Assembly (NCBI GenBank): GCA_033964015.1
Contig: JAWWUD010000109.1
Coordinates: 62,001-126,000 of the forward strand
From: Scolanthus callimorphus
Taxonomy: Eukaryota; Cnidaria; Anthozoa; Actiniaria; Edwardsiidae
Reading direction: 5' to 3'
DNA length: 64,000 nt
Below the pieces are notes generated by a model, which did no database searches, was not told the origin of the DNA, and saw only the letters and a program-made list of their open reading frames with translations. The translations under genes and the position numbers were made by a program. Below are positions 10,690 through 23,400 of the stretch, in pieces; the first letter of the stretch is position 1, and every line of letters begins with the position of its first letter.

Positions 10690-12286
10690 TGCTCTGCCGT
10701 GTTGCCATCCAAATCAATTTGTCACGGGAATTTGGGCGAATCTCGAGATTTCTATACGACAAATGAAAACAATGACAAAAGGGTGACTGACTAAGGCTCT
10801 TAAAATGATCCCAGATCTCATGAACCGGACTGCTAAGAAGGACTTTGCCGTGCCACCTGCCAAACCTAAATCACTGGCGTTATTTCGCATGCATGTGGTA
10901 AGGTTTGCATGGTTCAGTACCGAAGCTAGAACCGTTCCAGACGGTACTACTGCTGACACTGTCAGAGAGGTAAGGAGTTCGGTACTGACATATGCATAAC
11001 TTGGTGGCAAGCCTCCTCTAAGTTACTGAGGAACAGGCAGAACAAGCGACAAAGGGAGAGGCGACTTCATTGAGTTCGTACTAATCAAGACAGCGCATCC
11101 TAATTTAGTATTCTTTTAGTACCCAGTACTCGAAAGTAGAAGTAAAACCTCTTGCTAGTACAATTCGAAGGTAACTACGTACATAAAGCAACAAGTTCTG
11201 CATCGGTCAAGTCAAGTAATGTCAGCCTCGGTGCTTATGTACACCCTTTTTCAAAAACGTTGTTCGACAAATTACTAAATGCTGGCCACCACAGACTGAT
11301 GGGAAACTCAAAGCGAGGTTACAAAAGTGACTTGAGATGGAGACGATAGAGGAAAGGAAAACTTATCAAAATGCCTCAGTATGCTCGATCTGCGGTACAG
11401 TACATTACATAGTGTTTTCTATGTCTTTGATGGCGGGCATTTAGTAAGTCTTCAAATCAACTTTAAAAAAAGAAGAAGAGTAGACGGGGCGGACAAACCT
11501 ATACGAGCACTATGATAACCCAAGCTTGACAAATACGCGAGCTCAAAGCTGTTGTTCTTAACCGGGAGCTCGGCTATTTTAGAACGACTTGTGTGATCTG
11601 GGCGTGGCATCCGGTAAACTTTGATTCATAATTCATCAATGCCTTCCAACTTGGCCAAATAAAAATAATTGTTACACTAAAAACTAATCCTGCAAAAGCG
11701 ATCCGCTTTCAATAAATTCAACTATGTTCTTCAAAAATTTAAAATTCCAATTGACTAATTCTGATTGGTTATCTGGCTGGATAACTACGTTATCGGTTCT
11801 CTACCTCGTCACCAGTCCTCCGACGAGAATATCCGATATCCTATTCCTCGTCACATCAAGGCCTGGGCCCTAGTCACGTGATGTCATCTGTTGACGAATA
11901 ACTTGATAGCTCCTCCCCAGTCCGCGGTGACCAGCACCTCGGATGACACAGGGTTCCCGCTAGGGTCTGGTTCGACGACCAGCCAAGGGACAGGCGCGAA
12001 CACAGCGGCGGTGACTACAGCATCGTGGGCTACGAAAGCAATGAACGAACCCGTTTAACCAGTTTTAACGAAGTACAGTAACATTTGCCTGTGTAATATT
12101 AGTACCAAGTGGGTACTATTATTATTATTATTATTATTCTTATTCTTTTTTTTTTTTTTTTTTTGGGGGGGGGGGGCTTCCCATACAGTTACTGTATTTG
12201 CTGGAGGAAAATTGAAATTTTCGTCCCCATGTTTTCACTACCCGCCCCCCCCCCCCCTTTCTGAAATTCCTTGGAGCCGCCCCTGT
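10690..12286. other. Intergenic, no supported gene
   Basis: This stretch holds short open frames on both strands with no recognisable protein pattern or paired splice sites. It also has a TTA microsatellite and a T/G homopolymer block at about 12118-12178. The sequence from 12179 to 12286 (ATACAGTTACTGTATTTG and a TGAAATTCC motif) recurs at 34930-35015 and near 63950, so it is a dispersed repeat. Confidence 0.6.
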
Positions 12287-12293
12287 ACATTAC

Positions 12294-14167
12294 CAGAAGC
12301 TCATAAGTAGGAGCGTGCATCCCCTATTGGGTGGTTCTCACATGTGTTTTATAGCTTGGGCTATTTTTAGATTTTCGCGCGAAAAAATCAACCAATCAGA
12401 GAGAAGTAAACAAAAATTACGTCATACACGCAGCAGGCGCACGAAATAAGAAATCTTCCTCTGACACGACCGACAAGAACGGGTTTTACTTTATCCCTTT
12501 TTTGCCAAAATGAAGCAAATATTTTTACTAGTCTAGTGATATAGAGCCAGGGTGCAAAATAGCAAAGCACACGATGAAGTCCACGAAGTGCTAAAAATAG
12601 GCAAATAAAAAGAGCAAAGTCATGTGGGGTACTGTGAACGAAACATGCAACGTTGTCGCTGTAAAAAAATTATACGTAAATGTAAATATTGAAATAAAAT
12701 CATGTGACAACTCCTCGGAATGTTGTAGTTGTCAAGTAAAGTGCTCCTGGGGCGATTTTATTGCATTTTGGGTGTTTTTTTGTGCCTTTTTCTTAATATC
12801 CCTACCGTACGTTATAATACGGTAGGGGTATTAAGAAAAAGGCACAAAAAACACCAAAATGCAATAAAATCGCCCCAGGAGCACTTTACTTGACAACTAC
12901 AACATTCCGAGGAGTTGTCACATGATTTTATTTCAATATTTACATTTACGTATAATTTTTTTACAGCGACAACGTTGCATGTTTCGTTCACAGTACCCCA
13001 CATGATTAGAGCTTGGATCGCCTGTGGCAGTACGCTACAAGAGGAACATCGACAACTTTTAATAAGCTAACTTCTGCCCTCAGACTGACTGGTTGTTAAA
13101 GCAGATGCCATCCTCGACTGCCATGTATTTCACGGGAAATCAAAGCAGTGCTCCGTTGGCACATGTTGGCCGACAATTTTAGAAAACGCTTGCTGTTATT
13201 TCCTCGAGTTTCCTGTCGATTCGAAGAGTGCCATCATGCAGTGCCTACTTTTCGCACCGGTACCATTCATTTTGTTTTCAAATAGTTTATAGAATGTAAG
13301 CAATAAACTTCTGTCGTTTATAAAGTATACCTTTTAATAAACGCCTGATCAAACTCTTTCAAGTCGTGCTTCATTCAAGCAGTTCAAGTACAAGTTCAAC
13401 GCTACTACGTCCTTACCACCGACTCCAGTTCTCGCAAACAAAAAACAAACTTGACAAATTTCGTGCATCAAAAAAATAATTTCACACAAATGAAAACAAA
13501 AAAAAGAAACTAAAAACGCCCATGTCGACTTAGGAATTGAAAAAGTTTTCAGTTTTTTCGGCGAACACGTTGTAAAGTTTTTGACAAACTTTCATTCTCG
13601 CCTTCCTGCTGGGATCGTTTGTATGTAGCGAACTTCATCTGTCAGTGTACCAAATTAGAAATCAAATCATCCACATAGTCCTGGTACTTCGTTGTAAATC
13701 CTTTATGCTTCCCTAATCCATCCGTAGCCACCAAATTCATCAGCTTTAGTGCATAAATTTGTAGTCCTTCATGAACTTTCGCCGTGAGAAGAAGCGGCGA
13801 GGCCGCGGTTCTTTTCTGCTTTCCCTTAGTCGTTTAGATATTGTTTTCAAGTTATTTTTCTTGATGTCTGAAGCCTTCTGTTATCTGTTTTAGTTTACTC
13901 AACTTGTACAGTCAGAAACCATGCAAAGAGATAACATTTTCAACCGGTTTTCCATCTCGAAAAGAACTGCAAGTAAAAATAGATTTAACCACTGGCTAAA
14001 AGCAGAGCTCCATCTGAATTTTTGATGAGGCGTGACGTCAAATGTAAGGGAGAATTCTGATTGGCTAATTTTTCCCGCGCAACTGTTTCTAAAAATAGCT
14101 CAAGCTATAAAACACATGTGAGACCCACCCATTTCGTAGGATGCACGCTCCTACTTATGAGCTTCTG
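12294..14167. mobile_element. 1,874-bp DNA transposon, non-autonomous, hAT-like ends
   Basis: The terminal inverted repeats start CAGAAGCTCATAAGTAGGAG, extend about 110 bp and are near-identical at both ends. A 7-bp direct repeat, ACATTAC, flanks the element (12287-12293 and 14168-14174). TIRs beginning CAG with a 7-8 bp duplication suggest the hAT class, which is an inference. No transposase was seen; the interior is AT-rich with a large central palindrome. It lies just downstream of the last identified exon of the WDR44 gene. Confidence 0.82.
12621..13004. repeat. 384-bp near-perfect palindrome
   Basis: Each arm is about 190 bp and only about three differences separate one arm from the complement of the other. 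The centre is near 12812 (CTACCGTACG...ACGGTAG). Both strands therefore encode the same short peptide (MWGTVNETCNVV...), which is a mirror artefact. It sits within the 12294-14167 transposon. Confidence 0.93.
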
Positions 14168-14490
14168 ACATTACTAACAGAAATTCTGGAGCCGCCCCTG
14201 TACATTACTAACATTATACGTTTACTCTTGATACATTCAGGGCTTTTCCTTGGTGGTATGATCGTACCGCATCTTTTCTTCGCACAAACCCACCACCCAT
14301 GTTTCACGCGCAGTGGCTTGTATCCGTGCCACAACCTGAAAGCGCTAACGTACATCTAGTGACTGGGATAAACACAACAGAGAGCGCGCGACTATCCCTT
14401 ACGCGTTGCGTTACTTTAACGCGTTGCGTTACTTTAACAAGGTGGCATTGTGTGAATGGAGCAGACTCGGTCTACGCGCAAAAGACTGAC

Positions 14491-17400
14491 CTGAGAAGCT
14501 CTCGTAGAACTCGTTTTTGTCTCGTCTTGATGAAGGGATACCATGTTGTGTTCGCCAGATGTACACAAAATGATCTTCTGATCCGCATATCAGGTACTGG
14601 CCGTCATGACTACAAAGAGTAAAAACCATTGAGAAGTTCAATGCACGGCGGGTACTCTTCCCTCTTGCTTTCCCATACCACTCTAGGTTAAAAAAATACA
14701 ATCTCCTTTGCCATACCTAAAGCTGGCCTTGATTTGACTACTGGTATTCGAGCAGCCCTTGTATTTACAGTAGAGCGAGTTGTCCTTCAGGTCATAGAGA
14801 CGAATCCTTGAGTCGTTAGACGTGATGAGCACCTTCTCCTCCCCAGGCATTGGCTCAATACCGCTTATCTTACGCCCGCGGGCGCGCTTGTTACGGGATG
14901 TACGAACTTGCCACTGGGTGTGGTACTTGAGACGCTGAAAGAGGAAAGAAGTCAGAAAGTGAACAGCATACAAACACAGTTTTATACTTGATTTACCAAA
15001 CTGGGTCGAAAAGATCTAGTCTATATGCCACCACAGCCTCCAATCAACAGGAGAGGGGACGTTCAAGTACGCGCGGCAATGGTGCCATCCGTAGCAAGCT
15101 ACCGAAATTAGAGCTGGTTAAGCACGAGTACACACTACAGCGTACTGTACCTCTGTCTCGTAGAAGATACACCTTCCATCATATGTACCGATCACTGCAA
15201 ACCTGCCCTGCAGGCAGAAATTGGCGGCTGTGATGAGATTACTCCCTGGAAAAGACAAAATCTCTGCGTCATGACAAATAAATATAAAATTTTCCTTCTA
15301 TAGGTTTGATTCAAAATTGGTGTAATCATCTTGTGTTTGGTTTCACTACAGTCATATGGAATTCGTTCCAATTTACTAAGCACGAGGTGCAGCGCATTGA
15401 AGCCGGCTTATGGCAGCCCAAAAATGGAGTTAGAAACCCAGTCACGAGACACAACTTCAAGTTCAGACACCAATTCAAGGTGGAAAACTAGTACGTTAGG
15501 GATGTACTCAAAGAGGTACGTAGTGCAAAGGAATTACACTTATTAACCAATCAACAGTAGCACCATGCTCAAGGTTCTTTGCCAGCTCCCGTAGAGGCGC
15601 TGGATCACCGCGCATCACGAGAACAACAAAACCAATCAAGGACAGCATCATCATGAGTTTAGACGGACGTAATGAAAGGCGAGTACTCGGACGTTTGGTT
15701 TTGGTGCGCATTCTGGTTGCCGACTAAAGCCTTTGACCAATAAAATCACGAAGAGTAACGCAAGTGAACGTGACACGAGCTGTGTTTCCATCTGTTCTCA
15801 CCTGCTCCCTCGACTTCGTTCCAAAGCGCCACTTTCTTATCAGGAATATTCCATAACCGGATCTTGCCGTCTAGCGAGCCGCTTAAAAAATATCTGTCGT
15901 CCTGAAACGTGAGGTAATAAGACTTTGTAGAACATCTTCCTCATTCAAAGAAATAACGCTCAGAGAATAATGGCATTCGCCTGGATGCTAGCATACCCAC
16001 AATGCATTAAAGTTTATCACCTGACTCAGTCAGTTATATAGTCTTCCGCGCAGCCCGTTCTTTGTGTCGGTCCATTCTCGTACCCAGAGCTCCCCGGCTC
16101 GTCTTCTCGCGGGGGAGGCTCTGGTGACAGCCACTGACGCATGCGCGAGATTTGATACAGAGCCATTGAGAGAAATATCTTTCTGCGCATGCACCAACGT
16201 TCAAAACCAGCCAATCAGCAAAGGCCCTGAAATGGATGTCACCAGAGCCTTCCCTGCGAGGAGACGAGCCGGGGAGCTCTGGTACGAGAATGGTGTCGGT
16301 CACGGAACGCTTCCCTCCCAAGTTCGAGGGGAGGGAAGCGTTGCGTGACCGACACAAAGAACGGGCTGCGCGGGAGACTATCAGTTATGGCCTTTCCTTA
16401 CATTTCTACTATAAAAGTGAGATATTTGGATGAGTATCTGCACGAGCTTGAAACTTGACTGGTTTTGTGTCGCCAATTGCCGACTAATCCTAGCTTTTTT
16501 TTCAAATCGCCAAATATATCGCTATTTGTGACCACATGGCTGCAGTGTTGTCAGTGTTGGACCCTGTTGTACCTACCCTTGGATGGAATACAATAGCCGT
16601 GACGAAATCAATGTGTTGAAAACAACAAAGGCATTCAGTCCTTGAGATGTGCCATAATCTGAAGGGAACACACACGCTATGAGCAACTATGCCAGATTTT
16701 TAACAAAAACGATTGAATGAAGGCTATCTGATTTACCTGACTGTCTTGTCCATAGACGAAGATAAAAGGAAATAATTCTGAAAAACAAAGTCATAATCAT
16801 AGAGTTACCACAATATCACGAGACCTTGTACATTGCCTCACTAATGAAACTTATTGTCATGAGGCGCATATACATGTATATGATATTGAAATGGTTAACA
16901 CAGGTGAAAAGGAGTCTCTGGTGCATTTGCCCTTGAGAACACTGCACAATACAGAAAAAAACGAAATCTGCTCCATAATTTTACTGATAAGTCGGGATGT
17001 TAACGTGATGGTGCAGATCTTGTCAAAGCATGTGGTCTTACCTTTGACCACGAGAGATCCAAAACATCACCAGTATGTCCGAAGTATGTACAGAATGGCG
17101 TCTTATTGAAGGGGCCAAGGTCTTCTTCTTCTTCCTGTGTAAGATACATATGTTATACAACATGTGCGATAAAAAAATCAAGGCACTGAATAAAAACGTC
17201 TGGAAAGGAGGGATACAGTTGAATTCATTGTTTAACAGGATTCGTACGCTCAGAAATTGGACAAAATCCAGGCGTTTTAAGGAGGGGCTTGAAATTGCGC
17301 CTGATACAGGCGTAAATACGCCTTACCACTGTATGCATTGCTACGCGACTACAAAGTTCACTGTTGCGATGGGCGCTGGGCGATTTTTAGCCGTCAATCA

Positions 17401-20400
17401 AAACCAAAACGTTGGATTCGGCTACTTCAGTAGGTCGACATTGATTGCAAAATCAACTACATTTATTGTAAGCTATCCTTTGGCTTTCTGGCCTAGAATT
17501 ATTCACTTTCTGGCTCAAGAAAATTGACATTACAATTCCTTTGCTGAGAATCGCCAATCGCAACCGTGAATTTTGAGGTCGCGTAGCAATGCATACGGTG
17601 GTAAGAAAAATCCTTTAAACGGTTTACCTTTTTTTAACATAGGCGCAAAATAACGCCTAGATTTAATGTTGGTACAAGGCGTAAAATTGCGACTATGATT
17701 ATTTCTTAATTTTGAGTCCTGGGAGCTGTTTCGGAATTTTTCCAGGACAACCGATTTTTAGAATGATTACATTCTTTTTGTGAATGATGAAATTCGTTTC
17801 ATTTTTCCAGGAGTTTTCCAGGACAGTTCAGGAGTACAATAAAAATCCATGACTTTCCAGGAGAACAATAAAAATCCATGACTTTCCAAGTTTTCCAGGA
17901 GGCGTACAAACCCTGGTTTCAGCTTAGCTTTTTTTATCCTTAACATTACTCTAACTTCTTACCTTTTTCTCTTTAGCTTTGTCTCCTTCCTCACTCTTGC
18001 CTTCAGCCCCCTCATCATCCTTGTCCTTCTCCTTGGCATCATCTTCGTCTTTCTCGGACAGGACTAGTTCTTCTTCTGAGTTAGCCTGGGAAGATGAACT
18101 CCCTGGAAAACAACCAAAATACATGACAGTCATATAGAGCGGTTTTCACACGATTGTCGTGAGTAATTACACATTTTTTCGGTAATTGTGATTGCTTCAG
18201 ATTGTGATTGGTTGAGGGCATGATCTTTGATTCTTCAGTTCTCTTGAGAAAAGAGTTTTTGAGTTTATTTGGAGCGCTTCATGATGCCTTGCACAACTAC
18301 AAACAGTTTGCAAGCTGGTTTCCTTGGTTTGGACAACTTTACGAAAAAAGGATGACCACTAGTACCTTACACTGCTAAGGCCTGAAATAACAGCCAGCTC
18401 ATGAGCATTTTTAGTGAGCATTTTTAGCTACAATAAAATGGCAAGCATAAGGTTTACCTGAAGGTCTAGAGTACTTGGTTCTCATCTCCTCAAATGCTTC
18501 TTCACTCTCTTTCAAAACCCACACTCTCTGTGATAAAATATTTCATTAATAGATCTGAATTTTCTAATTTCTAATTTGCATTCCCCAAGAATACTGGTAT
18601 CTGTGCCTTGTAAAGCCAAACTAAAATAAACCTCAAACCTCAAAAAAAATTTCTGGCTAAGCCTCCTGTGATTGTGTTGGTTTGAGAGACTGCTTTCTTG
18701 GACTTATTGGTTAAATATGTTACTTAATGCAATAGAGCGGATTTCACATGACTGTCAAGACTTGTGATGTAATTGCGATTGCTTTGTGTTCTCATTGGCT
18801 ACTCGTTTTTCTCAGCCAATCAAATTCTGTAGTAAAAATAATTGTGTAATTACTTAGTAATTGATTCGGCTTGAATTGGCTGAGAAAAAAGCCATTTAGG
18901 AGCAAGTCAGGATTTCTCTTGATTCTGATTGGCTAGTGATTGCTCAATTGCAATTGTTTTCACAGTCATGTGAAAACCGCTCTAATGGTGGCCAAGGTAT
19001 GCAACCAAAGCATCACTTGACTAGGCAACCCAGAAGAGTGCAGGAAGTCTTCCAAAGGAGTGAAAAAAAAAATAACCAAACATTCACAGAGGCTATATGG
19101 CTTTTGCTAAGGGCAAAGTGTAAAATTGCAACCAATGGTCCAATGAAGCAAAAATTCTTACATGCAGTGATGGGTCTGCAATTATTTTGACTAGTTTTCA
19201 GGAGGGATGGAACTAAGATTACTCACCACCATGTGATCTTGTCCTGCTGTTGCCTGAAATTGTAACAGAAATACAAAACCTCTACATTGAAGCTGATAGA
19301 CTGATCAAGACCAACCTAATTGGCATGCCATGAAATTATGGTAGTCTCAAAATTCTCAAATAATCAAACAAAAAAGAAAAAGAAAGAAAGAGGCCTTACC
19401 ATAAGCCTGCCACAGACAGAAAACTTAATGGTCCATACAGCTCCCTGCAGAGAGAAAAAAATATGATTCAACATACGGTATACAATACGTACATAGTGTA
19501 CATATATAAAACTGTACTGCACAGTCACATATAAATGAGGCTCCAAGAGAACCATTGTAATCATGAGGAGGTCTTACCACATGCTCCCCACTGAGGTCCT
19601 GGAGTAATTTGAGTTTCTCAAATTCTGCAGGTCCTTTGCGATGTGCTGATTTGATCTAGAAAAAAAAAGTTTTTATCCTGCAATAAGTATAACCAGTCCT
19701 TTTACCTAGTGCATGAGTCCACTACTGTCTATCACACAATTGCACTGAGGCAGAGGTAATAATATACACTTAATGACTGCTTCCGAGGGAAACAGCGAGT
19801 TTTGTTTTCCCGAGAATCTCAATGTTTCCCGAGACGAAGTCGAGGGAAACATCGAGATTCGAGGGAAAGCAAAACTCGCTGTTTCCCGAGGATGCAGTCA
19901 TTAAGTGTTTTATTATATAGCAAAAAGAAAATACGGTAAAAATCATAAAAATCATCCGCCAAAATTTCTCGCTCTAGCGATGTCGCTCTCGCTCTAGCGA
20001 TTTTTTAATTGTAGCCCATGCGGGCTACATTGGATTTGTAGCCCGCCACGTGACCATGATAGAACCAATCAGAGCGCGATCGAATAAACACGAACTATAT
20101 AATAATATAGGATAGATACCTTGATATATGGCATGCTGGGTGTGTCTTGAGAAGTGCTTTCCTCGTCACTAGAGGAGCTTTCTTCACTTCGTACTGCTGA
20201 ATAACAAAACATTTATTATACCTTTAGCAACAAGCTCATAAGTAAATTACTGTTCAAGAACGTGTAAGGGTTCAATGAGCTAACGTAGAGTGGTAAAGTC
20301 ACTCTGGTAAATCCACTGATGAATGAAGGCCCCATCCGGCCTAATCAAAACAGACAAGTATGAAATAAACATTGGCAAAAATAATGGTCTCCTGACTCAG

Positions 20401-23400
20401 TGCACAAGGAAAGGTCACTTTCCTTTGGTACTATACATTATCCTTATGCAACCATAATAATGACATCATTGTGCACTCTGGTACAATCAATTTACCTTCC
20501 TTGGACTCTTTGCCTTCCTTTATCTTTTTCTCAGCTTTCATCTTGTTGACAGTTCTTCCAAGAAATTTCTTCAACTTTTTGCTGAATTTTGGAACAAAGG
20601 ATCAGGAGTTCAAATAAAAGTTAACTCATCAGAGAGTTTGTCTCAACTGACTAATGAAATTTGACCACAGAACTTACGTCTTCTTCTTGACCTTTCGTGC
20701 AACATCTGGCCCATCTTCTTGGTCAATATTCGCCAACTCAGGATTGCTGGTAAAGAGGGAAAACCAGTTAGGGAAATGCATTTTTTTACTGCAGATACTA
20801 CCTGGATATTACATGCAGAGCCAAATTTATTGTTTTGCTCTGCACAATTTTGGCTTTGGGGACTCGGTTTATGGTGTTCTGGCAGTCAAACCATCTAGCT
20901 ACGGTAACTAAACCAATCAGGTCCTGGATCTGTCTGGCTTCTGTCTCAACATTTGTCAGGCTCTAAGTCATAAATTAAACAGTTTTGACTAGTGCAGACT
21001 AAGGACTGCACTAGGCGAAACAGCACAAGGACCTGATTGGCTCAAATGATTTGACTGAAAATCTGCAATCTGGTAAACCTTGGAAGCATTGTCCTTTACA
21101 TGCTTGGGAAAAAGTTAATAGAGTATACTTTACACTGTACAATCTCAGTTCAACCAATTCTGTGGGAAAATTGGTGGGTTTTTTTTTTTCAGGGACATCC
21201 TGTTGCTGCATGTACCTGTGATATTCTGATGTGAGCCTCATGATGTGAAGAGCCAGTGGGTTGGTACATTTGGGTAATCTCTCTTCTGCTACACTCAGAG
21301 GGATACTCTCACCAGTGTCCAAGTTCTTCACCTGCACTTGTTCAAGTATCTCCTGCAATCAGAATAATGAGAGTTTAGTGATGATGATGATGAAAATGGC
21401 AATGATGATGGGTGATGATGATATCATGGTGGTTATGATGCATCTTATACATGGAACAATGCTTTTTGTAATTTGTATAACAACAAATACAAAAGATCTC
21501 TAGAAATTGGCTGATTTATGGTTGAGTTGCCAATAAAAAAGCTCAGGATTTCGATCATGAAGCCTGCCAGCAGGCATTGGGGGCTGTTTTAATTGCAAAA
21601 ATCTCGGAGTTCATAGTCACGAGTGCCATTTTGGATTTTGTCACTCCAAGATGGTGCTCACCAGTGGTTGCAACTATGAACTCCAGGATTTTTCCCTATA
21701 AAAACAGCCTGCAAACGCATGCTACAATGCGAATATATATACTATATATATATGTACGCAATACAAATTGAAAATCTTTAGAAATTGAATTATTTTGCCA
21801 AAATGACCTCAAATTCAAGGTGTGTCTTACATATGTTTAAATACGGCATTCTTAAAATAGCAGATTTATTCCTGGATTAGTATTATTATCCCTGGGATAA
21901 GTTTTAATTTACTTTTTTCAAACACCAGTCCCAGGATTGTTTGATATTAGTTCCTTTAGGTAGGGCTTGGTCAGTTTAACTTACCATGTCTGATAAAGGC
22001 CTGCCAGATACTGATCTCACTCGTACCATCTGACCATGCCCCGCCTCACTACTGCCCTGTTGATGTAAGTGAATACTCCCAACAGATACCAAGGATCCTG
22101 ATTTCTTTAATGTAGGTCCATTGGAGGCATTACTTGCCACACTCATAAAGCTATCAGATCTATTTCCACTACTTCCCAATGAGGTAATAGAGTGAGATTT
22201 CAGTCTACAATCCAAAGTTAAAGCTGGTATCACCTCAGTTGAGCTGGCTTTGGCCAGCACTTCTTTCATTTCTTGAGATCTGTAGTCTAAGTGTATGCTA
22301 GGGTCATCCTCAACATTGTCAATCAAGCTGCTTAGGTCAGCAGTAGTTATGTCCGTTTGGTCTGGGGGTTTATCATTATCTGGAAAGCTACTGGTTTCAA
22401 AGTCCTTTTGGGATTCCTGTGGTGCTGTATCTGAGATAGACTGGGTTTTAATAGGTGTGCTGGTAGCTTCAGGAGATGAAGGCTCACTGGAGGTCTGAAA
22501 TAACAAAGCAAGAGATACATGGATCAACATTAATAGATAAAATTATTAAAGGTTGCTATTTTGGGACTTGTTTTGTGAGAGAGATTTAGTTGATCATTTG
22601 AGTTCTAACCCTAAGGAATATCTACAGAACTAGTCAATATTTTGTGACTGACTGATATGCTTTTGTTGCAAAGTGCAAAATTCAGACCGCTTCTGCAACT
22701 GATACGGTCACAATTTCTAGCCCTGAGATACCCAAAATGACTTTTCTTCATGTGACTGTGTATAATTATAATGTCTTTTCCCAGACCACAAACGTGGAAC
22801 AAACATCAACCAAAACATTAAAATCTGTATTGTAAATTCATTCAAGTCTAGAATTCTTGGTAGCTAACCTTCGCAGGACCATCAGTCTTGTCAACTGCCT
22901 CACTGGATGCTGCTGCAGCTAATTTCTTCTTCCTTTTCCTCCTAGGTGGGGCTACAGGAGGGGGAGTATCCTCCTCTGTGGGAGGTGCTGTGCCTCCTCC
23001 ACCCTCAGGTATGCCCTCTCTGGGTGTCTCAGACACGCCTGATGCCAACAATGGAGCCAAGTCAGATGAAACAACCACTGCAGCTGCCTTATTATTCCTA
23101 TTGTCATTTTCTTTTGGACTTTCTCCAGTTTTGGGGGAATTAGGGCCTTGACTTTCTGAAGGTAGAGATTTTTCTGTTATTTCTAGTTTTTCCAGAGCAG
23201 GATCAAGTTCACTGACTTTATCAGTTTGTTCAGTTATTCCAATAGCAGCTGAAGATTCTCCAATGGAAGAAGATCTTTTCTCATGCTTTGTTTTTCTGCT
23301 TGTTTTGACATTGCCCTTGCTCTTTTCATCCTCGCTAGTGCTACTCTGTCTTCTAGGTCCTCTCTAGAACAAAAAATTGTTGAATTTTTGCCTTTTTGAT

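Noticed and set aside
10805..10999. Possible exon (DLMNRTAKKDFAVPPAKPK) with a nearby GTAAGG
   Set aside because: No acceptor in frame, no partner exon and no recognisable family; not enough to call.
12622..13003. The same small peptide encoded on both strands
   Set aside because: It is a mirror effect of the 384-bp palindrome; there is no start context, splice site or homologue.
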